Below the pieces are notes generated by a model. The model saw only the letters and a program-made list of their open reading frames with translations, searched no databases and was not told the DNA's origin. 64,000 bases of DNA from Fibrella rubiginis (lineage in GTDB: Bacteria; Bacteroidota; Bacteroidia; Cytophagales; Spirosomataceae), in the NCBI RefSeq assembly GCF_017353185.1, contig NZ_JAFMYV010000010.1:62001-126000 (forward strand), written 5' to 3'. Shown here piece after piece: positions 7,509-15,964 of the stretch (positions within the stretch are counted from its first letter, which is position 1; every line of letters starts with the position of its first letter). A program made the translations under genes and the position numbers.

Positions 7509-9962
7509 TTAGTTACTGAAATCCACGTCCGGGCGGTCGGTTTTTCGGTCGTTGCGTTTGCGGCCATCCTGGGGTTTGCCTAGGGGTATTTGCAGGACAA
7601 CTTTGTAGAAACGCACCTCGCGGCGGCTGGTCGTAGCCTGATAAGCAAGGGGTTGGTCGTAGATAGAAACGAACCGACGTGAGTTAAACACGTCGTTAAT
7701 GATCAGCGAAACGCTGGCCCGGTTTTGCCAGAAACCTTTCCGCACCGCCGCATCCATACCGTTCACATCCTGCCGGTAGCCCTGCAACGACGCCACCCGG
7801 GCGTCGCGGTTGGCCGTCACCTGCGCTGAGATGTTGGCAGGGAATTTATACGTCAGGTTGATCTTGCCATTATACGTCCACGACGAGTTCTGCAACGTGG
7901 TGGAGGTAACGCTGAAATTGCGGGCGTTGACGTTGACAAAACCACTTAGATTACGCCCCAGCGCAAATTTCAGCGTCTGCTCCACGCCGTATTGAATCTC
8001 GTTGGTGATGTTCTGAAACGTGGTAATCAGCACTGTCGGGTCGGTGGGCGAGGGGCTGGTGATGGGCTTGATCGTGTGGTCTTCCAAGATGTAATAGGCC
8101 GTGGCGAGCCAGTTCATCTGCCCCCATGAGGTGCTGTAGTTTAGTTCGGCGGTGTTCACAAATTCAGGTTGAAGCTGCGGATTGCCGATGGTGACATTCT
8201 GCCGGTCGTTGGCCTGAATACCCGCAAAAATCTGCCGGAAACCCGGGCGACCCACCTTGCGGCTTAAGCTCAACCCGATTTCGCGGGTGGGACTGAGCGT
8301 TTTAGTGAGCGAGAACGACGGGAAAAACGCCTTGATCAGGTTCTCGCCGTTCTTGCCGGGGAAATAATAACCAAAGCTCGTGCCATCGAACCGCGACTGT
8401 CCGCTCAGGCTCGACTGCTCCAGCCGAAGGCCCGCCTGCATCCCGAATCCACGGCGTAATCGCTTGGTATACTGTACATAAACGGCATTGACGGTTTCGG
8501 TAATGGGGGCATTCTGCGAATAGTTGGTGAGCAGGTTATACGTCTGCGTGGCGTTGTCGAACTGATTGAAAAAATACCGCTGATCGCGCGCGAAGGTGAA
8601 GCTCCGCAAACCCACTTCCAGCTTCGACGAATCGCTCAGCGGGTGAACGTAATCGAGTTGGGCCAGGTATTGGTTGCCGGTGGTTTTGCCGTTGATCAGG
8701 TCGCGTTCGGGGTAGCCCGGCTGCGTCACGCCCGGTAAGGCACCGCCGTCGGTCAGGAACGAGGTGGTGTACCAGTCGGCGGCGTTGTTGATCTGGTTGT
8801 GGTTGAACGACGTGGTCAGGCTCAGTTCGCGAGCTTTCTGGGCGAAACTGTGCTTGTAATCGAACTCCAGACCAAGGTTGGTGAAGTTGTTTTGCGGCAC
8901 CGTCTGGCGGTCGCCGTAGCCGGCCAGCGTGCGGCTGGCCGAATAGGTGTAATAGGGCTGGGTCGTAACTGTATTAAACGCGCCCGCCGCCAGCGTAGTA
9001 GCCACCGAAAATACGTTACGGGCGTTGGCCGTATACTCCGCCGCCAGCCGCCCGTTGTGAAACCGGTTGTCCAGATTGGTGAATGTATTTTGCTCAAAGT
9101 AATTCAGCGTGTTACCCGCCGCATCGCGGTTAATGCGCCGTACCGAGCCGGTAACGGGGTTTTGGGTGGCATTGAACGCATACAGGGCCGTCAGGTTCCA
9201 GGGGCCGCGCCGCCACTCCACATTGGCCGAGGCATCATAGCGGCTGTTGTTGCCCAGCCCCAGTGTGGCCAGCCCCGAATAGCCTGGTGCGCAGTTTTTC
9301 TTCAACACCAGGTTCACGATCCCGCCCGAGGTGGAGGCATCGTACCGGGCCGGCGGGTTGGTGATCACCTCGACCGTTTCGATCTGGTTGGCCGGAATCT
9401 GCGCCAGCGTCAGTTGGGTAGGTTTACCGTTGATGTAGATCGTGGTGGCCAGGTTGCGCAGGGTGGCGTTACCGCTTTCATCCACCGAAATAGACGGTAC
9501 GTTTTTCAGCACGTTTTCGGCCGTACCGCCGATGGTGGTGAGGTTCTTGCCTACATCAAACGTGCGTTTTTCCATGCTCAGCGACACCGTGCCTTTCTCG
9601 GCCTTTACCTCTACTTCTTTCAGCTGCTTCGCGTCGGGCAGCACCGAAAGGGTTAGTTTAATGCTACGTTCGCTTTCGGTAACCGCCTTATCCTGAGACG
9701 TGTAGCCTACAAACGAAACCCGCAAAATCAGCGGACCGTCGGGTAGTTTATCCACCAAAAAATGACCCTTATCGTCGGTCTGGGCACCACCCACGAGGCT
9801 GTCTTTCTCGCTGACGTGCTGGTAGGCGGCCACCGTAGCAAAGGGCAGTGGCTGCCTGGTTGCCTCATCCATCACCTGCCCGCTGATTTTACCCGGTATG
9901 GTCTGGGCGAAGGCGGGAAGGGTGAATAGGACGGCGGTTACTAAAAGGATGAAGTGTTTCAT
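7509..9962 (-). CDS. TonB-dependent receptor, outer-membrane beta-barrel family
   Basis: An 817-residue outer-membrane protein. Order: signal peptide (1-20, ending LPAFAQ), carboxypeptidase-regulatory-like beta-sandwich (about 25-105), a plug domain (about 120-225, with FDVGKNLTTIGGTAENVLKNV and VEVITNPPARYDASTSGGIVN) and a long barrel of the OMP_b-brl_3 type. The C terminus ends in a charged stretch after the last barrel strand, so the usual terminal aromatic is missing. Such proteins are common in Cytophagales, and the substrate cannot be read from sequence. It is transcribed away from a second receptor gene upstream, separated by a G-rich hairpin. Confidence 0.88.
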   Translation of the reverse strand: MKHFILLVTAVLFTLPAFAQTIPGKISGQVMDEATRQPLPFATVAAYQHVSEKDSLVGGAQTDDKGHFLVDKLPDGPLILRVSFVGYTSQDKAVTESERSIKLTLSVLPDAKQLKEVEVKAEKGTVSLSMEKRTFDVGKNLTTIGGTAENVLKNVPSISVDESGNATLRNLATTIYINGKPTQLTLAQIPANQIETVEVITNPPARYDASTSGGIVNLVLKKNCAPGYSGLATLGLGNNSRYDASANVEWRRGPWNLTALYAFNATQNPVTGSVRRINRDAAGNTLNYFEQNTFTNLDNRFHNGRLAAEYTANARNVFSVATTLAAGAFNTVTTQPYYTYSASRTLAGYGDRQTVPQNNFTNLGLEFDYKHSFAQKARELSLTTSFNHNQINNAADWYTTSFLTDGGALPGVTQPGYPERDLINGKTTGNQYLAQLDYVHPLSDSSKLEVGLRSFTFARDQRYFFNQFDNATQTYNLLTNYSQNAPITETVNAVYVQYTKRLRRGFGMQAGLRLEQSSLSGQSRFDGTSFGYYFPGKNGENLIKAFFPSFSLTKTLSPTREIGLSLSRKVGRPGFRQIFAGIQANDRQNVTIGNPQLQPEFVNTAELNYSTSWGQMNWLATAYYILEDHTIKPITSPSPTDPTVLITTFQNITNEIQYGVEQTLKFALGRNLSGFVNVNARNFSVTSTTLQNSSWTYNGKINLTYKFPANISAQVTANRDARVASLQGYRQDVNGMDAAVRKGFWQNRASVSLIINDVFNSRRFVSIYDQPLAYQATTSRREVRFYKVVLQIPLGKPQDGRKRNDRKTDRPDVDFSN

Positions 9963-9970
9963 GGGGAGTC

Positions 9971-10098
9971 ACCCCACCCCCAGCCCCTCCCCTTAAACCA
10001 AGGGGAGGGGAGCCACCCTAGAGCAGCTTCGCCAAGCGGAGCCTACGCCAGAGTAGCCCCCCTCCCCTTGGTTTGAGGGGAGGGGCTGGGGGTGGGGT
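9971..10098. repeat. G-rich inverted repeat with 40-bp arms and G-quadruplex motifs
   Basis: Left arm 9971-10010 and right arm 10059-10098 are complementary at 39 of 40 positions. The right arm holds four G-runs at 10077-10097 (GGGG-A-GGGG-CT-GGGGG-T-GGGG), and the left arm carries the same on the other strand. The 48-base loop contains ACGCCAGAGTAGCC. It lies between two co-oriented TonB receptor genes. Confidence 0.95.
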
Positions 10099-10099
10099 A

Positions 10100-12322
10100 T
10101 TAATGGTGCAACTGATATTTCAGAGCCAAATTCACGATGCGGCCTTCCTGCGGTGCCCAGAGTGGCGCGAAGGAGGGGGTGCGTACGTCGCCGGAATAGA
10201 CGGGGCCGCTGAGGTTGATCTGCTGGACGTTGAAGAGGTTTTCGGCGTTCAGGATGATGTGCAGCGGACCAAACATGCGCTCCACAGCCAAGGCCCAGAA
10301 ATAATAATTCGGCACCGGCTGGTTGTTATACAGAAACTGATTCCCTACCCAGCTCGACTCGATACCCATCCGCCACTTGCCCTCGATGTCATAGGCTACC
10401 GTCAGCGAAAACTTGTCGCGGGGATTGAATGGTATGTACGTATCGGCACCCGTATCGACGCGGCGGGCTTCGGTGTGGTTGTAGCCCAGGTAGAGGGCCA
10501 GCGCGTCATATTCCATCCGCAAATACGTGTCGGTGCCGATGCTGCGGTAGTTGAACGGTGCATTTACCAGCCGGGTGGGCGGGTTAGACGCACTGCTAAT
10601 GGGGTCTACAAACGCCACAACAGGGCTTTCTACCCGCGTGTAGAAAAACGCCTGATCGAGCTGTACCGAAAAATGTTCGCCGATGTTGCCCCGGTAAGCC
10701 ACGTCCATATTCAGGCCCAGCGACCGTTCCGACTTCACGCTGGCATCCAGCGGCAGCAGGTAGCGGTAGCGGGTGCTGGCGCGTTGGTCGCCCGCCACCA
10801 CGTTGGCAAAGGCGTTGGGCGTTTTGTAGCCCGTACCAATGCTCGTGCGGATCGTCCAGTGCTCACTGGGTTTGGTGAGGATAGACAGCCGGGGCAGGAA
10901 AAAGTCGCCAAATACGTTATGGTGGTCTAGTCGTAGGCCGCCCTGGAGCGTAATGCCCTTGCTGACAGCGTAATCGTCCTGCACAAACGCGCCGACGGTA
11001 TTGTAGGTGAAATCGGTGAGCGGTGAGCCATCCGTGAAGCCTTTTGTGAACTGTTCGGTGGTCAGGTTCAGGCCCGTTACCATCGTGTGGGCACCATGCC
11101 GCAGGTAATCGCTGGCTTCGGCATAGCCCGAAAACTGACTGGCGTTGAACCGGAAACCCGCGTCGTTCTGCCTGCGGTCAAACGAACTGACGGTACCGCG
11201 CAGGGTCAGCGTGTGGTTTTCGCCGAAGGTATGGTCGTAGGTAAGGTCGCCGGTGTGGCGGAGTAGTTTGTTGGTCTGGTAATAGGCTCCGGTGCCGTCG
11301 GGAACGGTGCCGATGGCCGAAACAAAGCCGCCGTCGCGCTCTTCGGTCACCAGCGCATAACCCACGTTAACGCGGTTAGTGGTGTTGGGCGTATAGAACA
11401 GGCGCGGGTGAATGGTGAACTGCTCAATCACCGGCACGTCCGAGACGCCATCGCCGTTGACGTCTACAGCGGGCTGGTTGGTGTACCCGGCAAAGAGCGT
11501 AGCCCCAAACTTCTCGGTAAACTGCTTGCTCCCATACACGTTCAGGTTGCTTTCGCGCAGGGTGCTCCGGTTGGCTACCACGGTCAGTTCGGGTTTGGCA
11601 CCGGGCCGCCGCGATACCAGGTTGATGAGGCCCCCAATGGCCCCGCCGCCGTAGAGCGTAGACGCTGACCCCTTCACGATTTCGACCTGTTTGAGGTCCA
11701 GCGGAGGGATTTGCAGTACGCCGAGGTTACCCGAAAAGCCTTCGTAGAGGGGCAGCCCGTCGCGCAGAATCTGGGTGTACTTGGGGTCGAGGCCCTGCAT
11801 CCGGATGCCCTGGTTGTTGGTGGCCAGTGACGTACGCTGGATGTGGATGATGGAAATGTCGCCCAGGATGCTGCCCACGTTGCCGGGCACCACGGCGGCT
11901 TCTTCGTCCATGTCTTCCTGGCCCAGCACTTCTACTTTGATGGGCAAATCTTCAATGCGCGAATTGGTCCGCGTGGAGGTCACGGTTACTTCTTCCAGGA
12001 TGTCTTCGGCGGTCACTAAACGCACTACAAGGGCCGAATCGGAGCTGCTGAGGGGGATGGTCAGGTTTATCTGACGGGTGGTGTAGCCTACCAGACTTAC
12101 CTGCACCGTCTGCGGGCCATTGGGTAAACTAAGCTGGGCATTGCCCGCAAGATCGGTGGCGTTGCCCACTACGGGGGGCGTGGTCGTGCGGACGGTAACG
12201 CCCACCAGGGGTTGTTGCGTGAGGCTGTCGAGCACCTGAAATCTGACTGGCGACGACTGAGCAAAACCGACGATGGTTGACCCTGCGAAAAGACAAAGCG
12301 TGAAAAGTAATTGCTTGAGCAT
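10100..12322 (-). CDS. TonB-dependent receptor (siderophore/vitamin type)
   Basis: A 740-residue outer-membrane transporter. Signal peptide 1-21 (FAQ), a carboxypeptidase-regulatory-like domain (about 26-102), a TonB box EEVTVTSTR (110-118), a plug domain (about 122-240, with VEIVKGSASTLYGGGAIGGLIN) and a 22-strand-type barrel. The domain order resembles FepA/BtuB-like receptors for iron chelates or cobalamin; the ligand is not determinable here. No cobalamin-type riboswitch is visible upstream. The next upstream gene (DUF3237) is on the same strand, separated by a hairpin. Confidence 0.88.
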   Translation of the reverse strand: MLKQLLFTLCLFAGSTIVGFAQSSPVRFQVLDSLTQQPLVGVTVRTTTPPVVGNATDLAGNAQLSLPNGPQTVQVSLVGYTTRQINLTIPLSSSDSALVVRLVTAEDILEEVTVTSTRTNSRIEDLPIKVEVLGQEDMDEEAAVVPGNVGSILGDISIIHIQRTSLATNNQGIRMQGLDPKYTQILRDGLPLYEGFSGNLGVLQIPPLDLKQVEIVKGSASTLYGGGAIGGLINLVSRRPGAKPELTVVANRSTLRESNLNVYGSKQFTEKFGATLFAGYTNQPAVDVNGDGVSDVPVIEQFTIHPRLFYTPNTTNRVNVGYALVTEERDGGFVSAIGTVPDGTGAYYQTNKLLRHTGDLTYDHTFGENHTLTLRGTVSSFDRRQNDAGFRFNASQFSGYAEASDYLRHGAHTMVTGLNLTTEQFTKGFTDGSPLTDFTYNTVGAFVQDDYAVSKGITLQGGLRLDHHNVFGDFFLPRLSILTKPSEHWTIRTSIGTGYKTPNAFANVVAGDQRASTRYRYLLPLDASVKSERSLGLNMDVAYRGNIGEHFSVQLDQAFFYTRVESPVVAFVDPISSASNPPTRLVNAPFNYRSIGTDTYLRMEYDALALYLGYNHTEARRVDTGADTYIPFNPRDKFSLTVAYDIEGKWRMGIESSWVGNQFLYNNQPVPNYYFWALAVERMFGPLHIILNAENLFNVQQINLSGPVYSGDVRTPSFAPLWAPQEGRIVNLALKYQLHH

Positions 12323-12399
12323 GACGGCTGATTGTATTCAACCGTAAAGCTACCGCCCGAATATGAAGTAAATCTGAACGGGAAAACATTTCGGGGAAG

Positions 12400-12492
12400 A
12401 GCAGCGAGCAAAGCGCCAAAAGCCCAGCGTGTAGACGAGCTACAGGGAGCGGTAAGCCTGTACGCTGTGCTTTTGGCGCTTTGCTCGCTGCT
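12400..12492. repeat. Inverted repeat with 24-bp perfect arms
   Basis: AGCAGCGAGCAAAGCGCCAA plus AAGC at 12400-12423 is exactly complementary to 12469-12492. The 45-base loop contains a second small stem (CAGCGT/ACGCTG) and GTGTAGAC. The right arm overlaps the stop codon of the upstream DUF3237 gene (12491-12493), so it probably ends that transcript. Confidence 0.93.
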
Positions 12493-13036
12493 ACAATACT
12501 TTCCAGACCTGAATAATCACGCCATTGGCGTTGCGGATACCGCGGGATACGAACACAGCTTTGGAGAGCCACTCGTATTTGCCGGGCGGGGCTTCGAACG
12601 TGGGAATGGCCCGGAAATAGTATTCTGAAGCGGGTACCTGTTCGTTGTTGGCTAACCGCTGGGCTACCTCCGGCGTGGCCACCCGAATTCCCTTATTATT
12701 AACGTAGATAAGGGTGCCGTCGTCGGTCTGGAGGGTATAGATGGCGTTTAGCTCAACCACCCCTTCTTTGTGGGCCATCTGCCAGTCGGCCCCGCCGCTG
12801 AGGATGGTGCCCTTCATGGTGGGGCCGCTAAACGTACCGCCTGTGATGGGAATTACACGCCGGATGCCGTTTGGCGTTTCGCCAATGACCAACGCCGGGG
12901 CGATGCTGACACGTAGTTCGAGCGCGAACTCCAGTTGAGGGGCTTCAGGAGCAGTCTGGGCCAACAGCCGGTTCGGCCTGACGCACAACAAGATGCACAA
13001 AAGCAGTCCTGCTTTGAGGAGAAGATATGGTTTCAT
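12491..13036 (-). CDS. Secreted DUF3237 domain protein
   Basis: A 181-residue exported protein. Signal peptide 1-26 (ending LLAQT), then a complete DUF3237 beta-barrel-like domain: LEFALELRVSIAPALVIGET, IPITGGTFSGPTMKGTILSGGADWQ, a TDDGTLIYVNNKGIR segment, YYFRAIPTFEAPPGKYEWL and a final VIIQVWKVL. The biochemical role of DUF3237 proteins is unknown. Homologues are usually cytoplasmic; the clear signal peptide places this one in the periplasm or outside. It follows the histidine kinase gene on the same strand but is separated by about 200 bases. Confidence 0.85.
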   Translation of the reverse strand: MKPYLLLKAGLLLCILLCVRPNRLLAQTAPEAPQLEFALELRVSIAPALVIGETPNGIRRVIPITGGTFSGPTMKGTILSGGADWQMAHKEGVVELNAIYTLQTDDGTLIYVNNKGIRVATPEVAQRLANNEQVPASEYYFRAIPTFEAPPGKYEWLSKAVFVSRGIRNANGVIIQVWKVL

Positions 13037-13088
13037 ACATGGGTTACGGTAGGTAAACGGCTGACAAAGTGAGGAAAAACACGCATAA

Positions 13089-13123
13089 AGCCTACCTATG
13101 CCTGTATAATTAGTAGATAGGCT
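13089..13123 (-). terminator. Candidate terminator after the histidine kinase gene
   Basis: AGCCTACCTA (13089-13098) and TAGATAGGCT (13114-13123) pair with one G-U. On the minus strand it is followed by TTTATG. It lies about 110 bases beyond the kinase stop, so it is a modest candidate. The rest of the 13037-13233 gap shows nothing else I can support. Confidence 0.4.
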
Positions 13124-13233
13124 ATAAATCAGGCCAGTACCTCATTGATTATTGCCCCTTTGGTCAGAAAAACTCTTCTTATTTATTGAGATGAAGGTAT
13201 ATCTACCTGCCTGCTCTAAACCCATCACGCAAC

Positions 13234-14505
13234 TCATAGCGTCACGCTGAAACAGTGCTGCCCATCGGCATAGCTGTACCTAATTTTCAGTCCGTATAGT
13301 TGCGCGATTTGCTGCACCAACGACAGGCCGAGGCCCGTAGACTCAGGGTGGGCGGGGTTTTTTACGAATCGTTCAAACAACTGATCCGGCGCAAAGGGTA
13401 GGGGCGGGGCGGTGTTTTGAATCATAAACTCGTCCGGCAACAGCCTGATCTGCACAGTGGTATAGGGCGCACTATGCCGGACCGCATTTTGGAGTAGGTT
13501 ACTGAACAGGACCTCGGCCAGAAACGGGTTCATACGCTTCATTACGTCCGGCGTTTCAGTGTATGCCCAACCCAGATCGTGGTGTTCAGCAAAGTCGGCA
13601 TAGACCGTTACCAGCCGCCCGATCAGTGTGCTGAGGTCCACCGGCTCGTCGGCAAATTGGTGGCTGTCGATACGGGTCAGTAACAACAGGCTTTTGTTGA
13701 GCCGTACCAGCCGCTCAAGGCCCTCCTGCGCCCGCCCGATGGTCTCGATCTGTTCCGCCGAAAGGGGTTCCGTGCCCAGCAGCCGGTCCAACTCGTGGCC
13801 CGCGATGGTAAGGGGTGTCTGCATCTCGTGGGCGGCATTGTCGGTAAACTGCCGTTGCGCCATAAACTGGCTGTGCAGGTTGCGGCTCATCTCATTAAGC
13901 GCACCGCTCAACTGCCTGAACTCGGTCACGTCACTGTCGGCAAAAGGGGCAACCGGCTGCCCGTTGGCCGGTTTTGGGTCCAGCCGGTAGGCGCGAAGCT
14001 GATCGGTGAGCTGGTAGAACGGTTGCCAGAGCCGCCGTAACAGCCAGCCGTTGAGCAGCAGCAGCAGTCCCAGCAGCACCACAAACGTGACGGTTACGCT
14101 TACCGACAGCAGTTGGATGATCTCATTGAATTCGCCCATAGGCTGACTGATCGTAACGCGGTATTGCCCTGTTGTGGCGGGTAACGTAGCCGTGATCCGT
14201 CGGATTGGTTCAAACTCCCGTTCGCGGGGGTCATAAGCCACGGTGTCGGTGAAGACAGGCTGGTTAGTGGCCGCCTGTGGCCCTGTTTCGGGCGTAATGG
14301 CCACGCGGATATTGTTGAGACTTTGTGCCGCGAAACCCGGCTTACCTGCCTGTTGCGTAACAAGCAGCAGATCAGTCCGCAACTGCTCGTCAACCTCCGT
14401 GCGAATGTTATCGCGAATCAGCCGCTGCAATACCCATACGCCGCCCACAGCCACCGGAACGGCCACCAACAGCAGGTAGATCAGCCACTTATGGAGAAGT
14501 TTCAT
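13234..14505 (-). CDS. Sensor histidine kinase
   Basis: A 423-residue inner-membrane kinase. TM1 8-28, a periplasmic sensor region of about 100 residues, TM2 132-153, a linker, then a HisKA domain with phospho-acceptor H226 in NAAHEMQTPLT, the N box NLLQNAVRHS (336-345) and the G box GLGLSLV (401-407). The ATPase end is short (VTL), but the core motifs are present. It pairs with the OmpR-type regulator just upstream on the same strand; the two genes are divided by a 248-base gap filled with a very large hairpin. The signal is unknown; the PepSY-like exported protein encoded first in the cluster is a candidate sensor partner. Confidence 0.92.
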   Translation of the reverse strand: MKLLHKWLIYLLLVAVPVAVGGVWVLQRLIRDNIRTEVDEQLRTDLLLVTQQAGKPGFAAQSLNNIRVAITPETGPQAATNQPVFTDTVAYDPREREFEPIRRITATLPATTGQYRVTISQPMGEFNEIIQLLSVSVTVTFVVLLGLLLLLNGWLLRRLWQPFYQLTDQLRAYRLDPKPANGQPVAPFADSDVTEFRQLSGALNEMSRNLHSQFMAQRQFTDNAAHEMQTPLTIAGHELDRLLGTEPLSAEQIETIGRAQEGLERLVRLNKSLLLLTRIDSHQFADEPVDLSTLIGRLVTVYADFAEHHDLGWAYTETPDVMKRMNPFLAEVLFSNLLQNAVRHSAPYTTVQIRLLPDEFMIQNTAPPLPFAPDQLFERFVKNPAHPESTGLGLSLVQQIAQLYGLKIRYSYADGQHCFSVTL

Positions 14506-14515
14506 GGGGAAAATG

Positions 14516-14760
14516 AGTTTAACGTTTGATGTCTAAGGTTTAACGTTGCTTCGCGCTCTGGGGGCTTCGCGCAATAGGCCCTTCGACAAGCTCAGGGTGA
14601 CAACGACCTTGTCTCAAGTCAAGAAGTTGAATCCATTCCCTTGTCACCCTGAGCTTGTCGAAGGGCCTATTGCGCGAAGCCCCCAGAGCGCGAAGCCCCC
14701 AGAGCGCGAAGCCCCCAGAGCGCGAGGCAACGTTAAACCTTAGACATCAAACGTTAAACT
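14516..14760. repeat. Large heptad palindrome with asymmetric 16-bp tandem repeats
   Basis: Left arm 14516-14603 (88 nt) pairs with right arm 14641-14760 (120 nt). Steps of seven at the outer end read GTTTAAC, GTTTGAT, GTCTAAG, GTTTAAC, then GTTGCTTCGCG. A unit CGCGAAGCCCCCAGAG is present three times in the right arm and once (as complement) in the left, which accounts for the 32-base difference. The inner stem is CCCTTCGACAAGCTCAGGG plus TGACAA with its exact complement. The regulator stop codon lies inside the right arm. Confidence 0.95.
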
Positions 14761-15437
14761 TGTTTCTCACTAAACAGATACCCCACACCGTAGCGCGTTT
14801 TCAGGTAATCGGGGCAGCCTTTTTCGAGCAACTTTTTGCGCAGATTTTTGATGTGGGTGTACAGGAAATCGTGCGAATTAGCGAGGTCCATATGGTCGCC
14901 CCAGACGTATTCGGCAATGGCCGATTTGGTGAGCAGGCGGTTGGGATTAGCCGCGAAAAACAGCAGCAGTTGATACTCCTTTTCGGTCAGCACTACAGCC
15001 TGTGCAGCCACCGTAACCTGGTGCGTATGCGGGTTGATGGTGATGGCGCCGAACTGAATGAGCGTTTGCCCGGCAAAGAGCCGCCGCCGCAAAACCGACT
15101 TGATCCGGGCGTTGAGTTCGGGCAGATGAAATGGCTTGGTGAGGTAATCGTCGGCACCCAGTTCCAGCCCCATAAGCTTGTCGGGCAGCGAATCCTTCGC
15201 CGACACGATGATGATGCCCGCCCCGGACTGCTCTTTTTTCAACTGCCGCACCACGTCCAGACCACTACCGTCGGGCAAGCCAATATCGACCACTACGCAG
15301 TCGTAATCATGGTCATAGGCGGTAGTAAGCGCCTGACGTACAGTGGCCGCGACGGTTACGACATAGCCTTCTGCTTCCAGATACGGCTGCATGGTATTCC
15401 GCAGCAGCGGGTCGTCTTCAATCAGGAGGAGCTTCAC
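14754..15437 (-). CDS. OmpR/PhoB-family response regulator
   Basis: A 227-residue DNA-binding regulator. The receiver domain (1-118) has the acidic pair in LIEDD, phosphorylation site D51 (VVVDIGLPDG) and K101 (LTKPFH). The winged helix (about 130-222) has the usual VVLTEKEYQLLLFFAANP and the recognition part YTHIKNLRKKL. It starts 3 bases after the stop of the PepSY-like gene and is followed by the kinase gene, so the three probably form one operon. Confidence 0.94.
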   Translation of the reverse strand: MKLLLIEDDPLLRNTMQPYLEAEGYVVTVAATVRQALTTAYDHDYDCVVVDIGLPDGSGLDVVRQLKKEQSGAGIIIVSAKDSLPDKLMGLELGADDYLTKPFHLPELNARIKSVLRRRLFAGQTLIQFGAITINPHTHQVTVAAQAVVLTEKEYQLLLFFAANPNRLLTKSAIAEYVWGDHMDLANSHDFLYTHIKNLRKKLLEKGCPDYLKTRYGVGYLFSEKQV

Positions 15438-15440
15438 GAC

Positions 15441-15851
15441 TTATTTTTTTACCAGTACTCCGGCTTCGTCAAACAAAATGTCTTTGCCCGCTACTTCGGC
15501 TTCATACATTTTTTTGCCGCTGGCATCTACAATGATAGCGGCTTCGCTGATCTTTTTGCCCGGCATGTTTTTCGCCACGTAGGCACGAACGGCGGCGGGC
15601 AACTCGGCCACGGTGATGTCGGTTTCGGTTTCCTTCACCATCCCCTTCGCGTCTATTACCAGCGACATCGACTTGCCGCCGTTTTTGAAACTGGCTTCAT
15701 AATCACCATCTTCCTTATCCCACTTCACGCCCGTAGCGGCAGGATAGGCCTTTTTCAAGGTTGCTTTTGCCGCTGGCGATTGGGCGAAAACACCGATTAT
15801 GGAGGTGCCCAGCAGGATTGCCACGGCCAGGATAGTTTGTTTCATTGCCAT
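15441..15851 (-). CDS. Exported PepSY-like protein
   Basis: A 136-residue periplasmic protein. Signal peptide ends near GVFAQS (residue 25). Two repeats follow that fit the PepSY-like fold seen in Bacteroidota proteins: KKAYPAATGVKWDKEDGDYEASFKNGGKSMSLVIDAKG and a second half with VAKNMPGKKISEAAIIVDASGKKMYEAEV. Such proteins are often encoded beside two-component systems, as here, and may modulate the sensor or bind a ligand in the periplasm; this is inference. It is the first gene of the likely operon with the regulator and kinase. Confidence 0.82.
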   Translation of the reverse strand: MAMKQTILAVAILLGTSIIGVFAQSPAAKATLKKAYPAATGVKWDKEDGDYEASFKNGGKSMSLVIDAKGMVKETETDITVAELPAAVRAYVAKNMPGKKISEAAIIVDASGKKMYEAEVAGKDILFDEAGVLVKK

Positions 15852-15860
15852 AAGCTTGAT

Positions 15861-15922
15861 TGTCTAACGGAGCGTTGCTCCGTTTTTTTGAAGTAACAAA
15901 CGGAGCAACGCTCCGTTAGACA
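15861..15922. repeat. Palindrome with 25-bp perfect arms
   Basis: 15861-15885 is exactly complementary to 15898-15922; loop of 12 bases ending GAAGTAAC. It contains GTCTAAC, then GGAGC, then GTTGCTCCG, so it keeps one heptamer and the GTTGC core. It lies between the VCBS gene stop and the PepSY-like gene start on the minus strand. Confidence 0.95.
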
Positions 15923-15964
15923 GGTCAAACCTACTGCCCAATTCTGATGCAGGTCTGTAGCCAA

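Noticed and set aside
12323..12490. Cobalamin riboswitch before the TonB receptor
   Set aside because: No B12-box-like sequence or fitting structure; only the 24-bp hairpin is visible.
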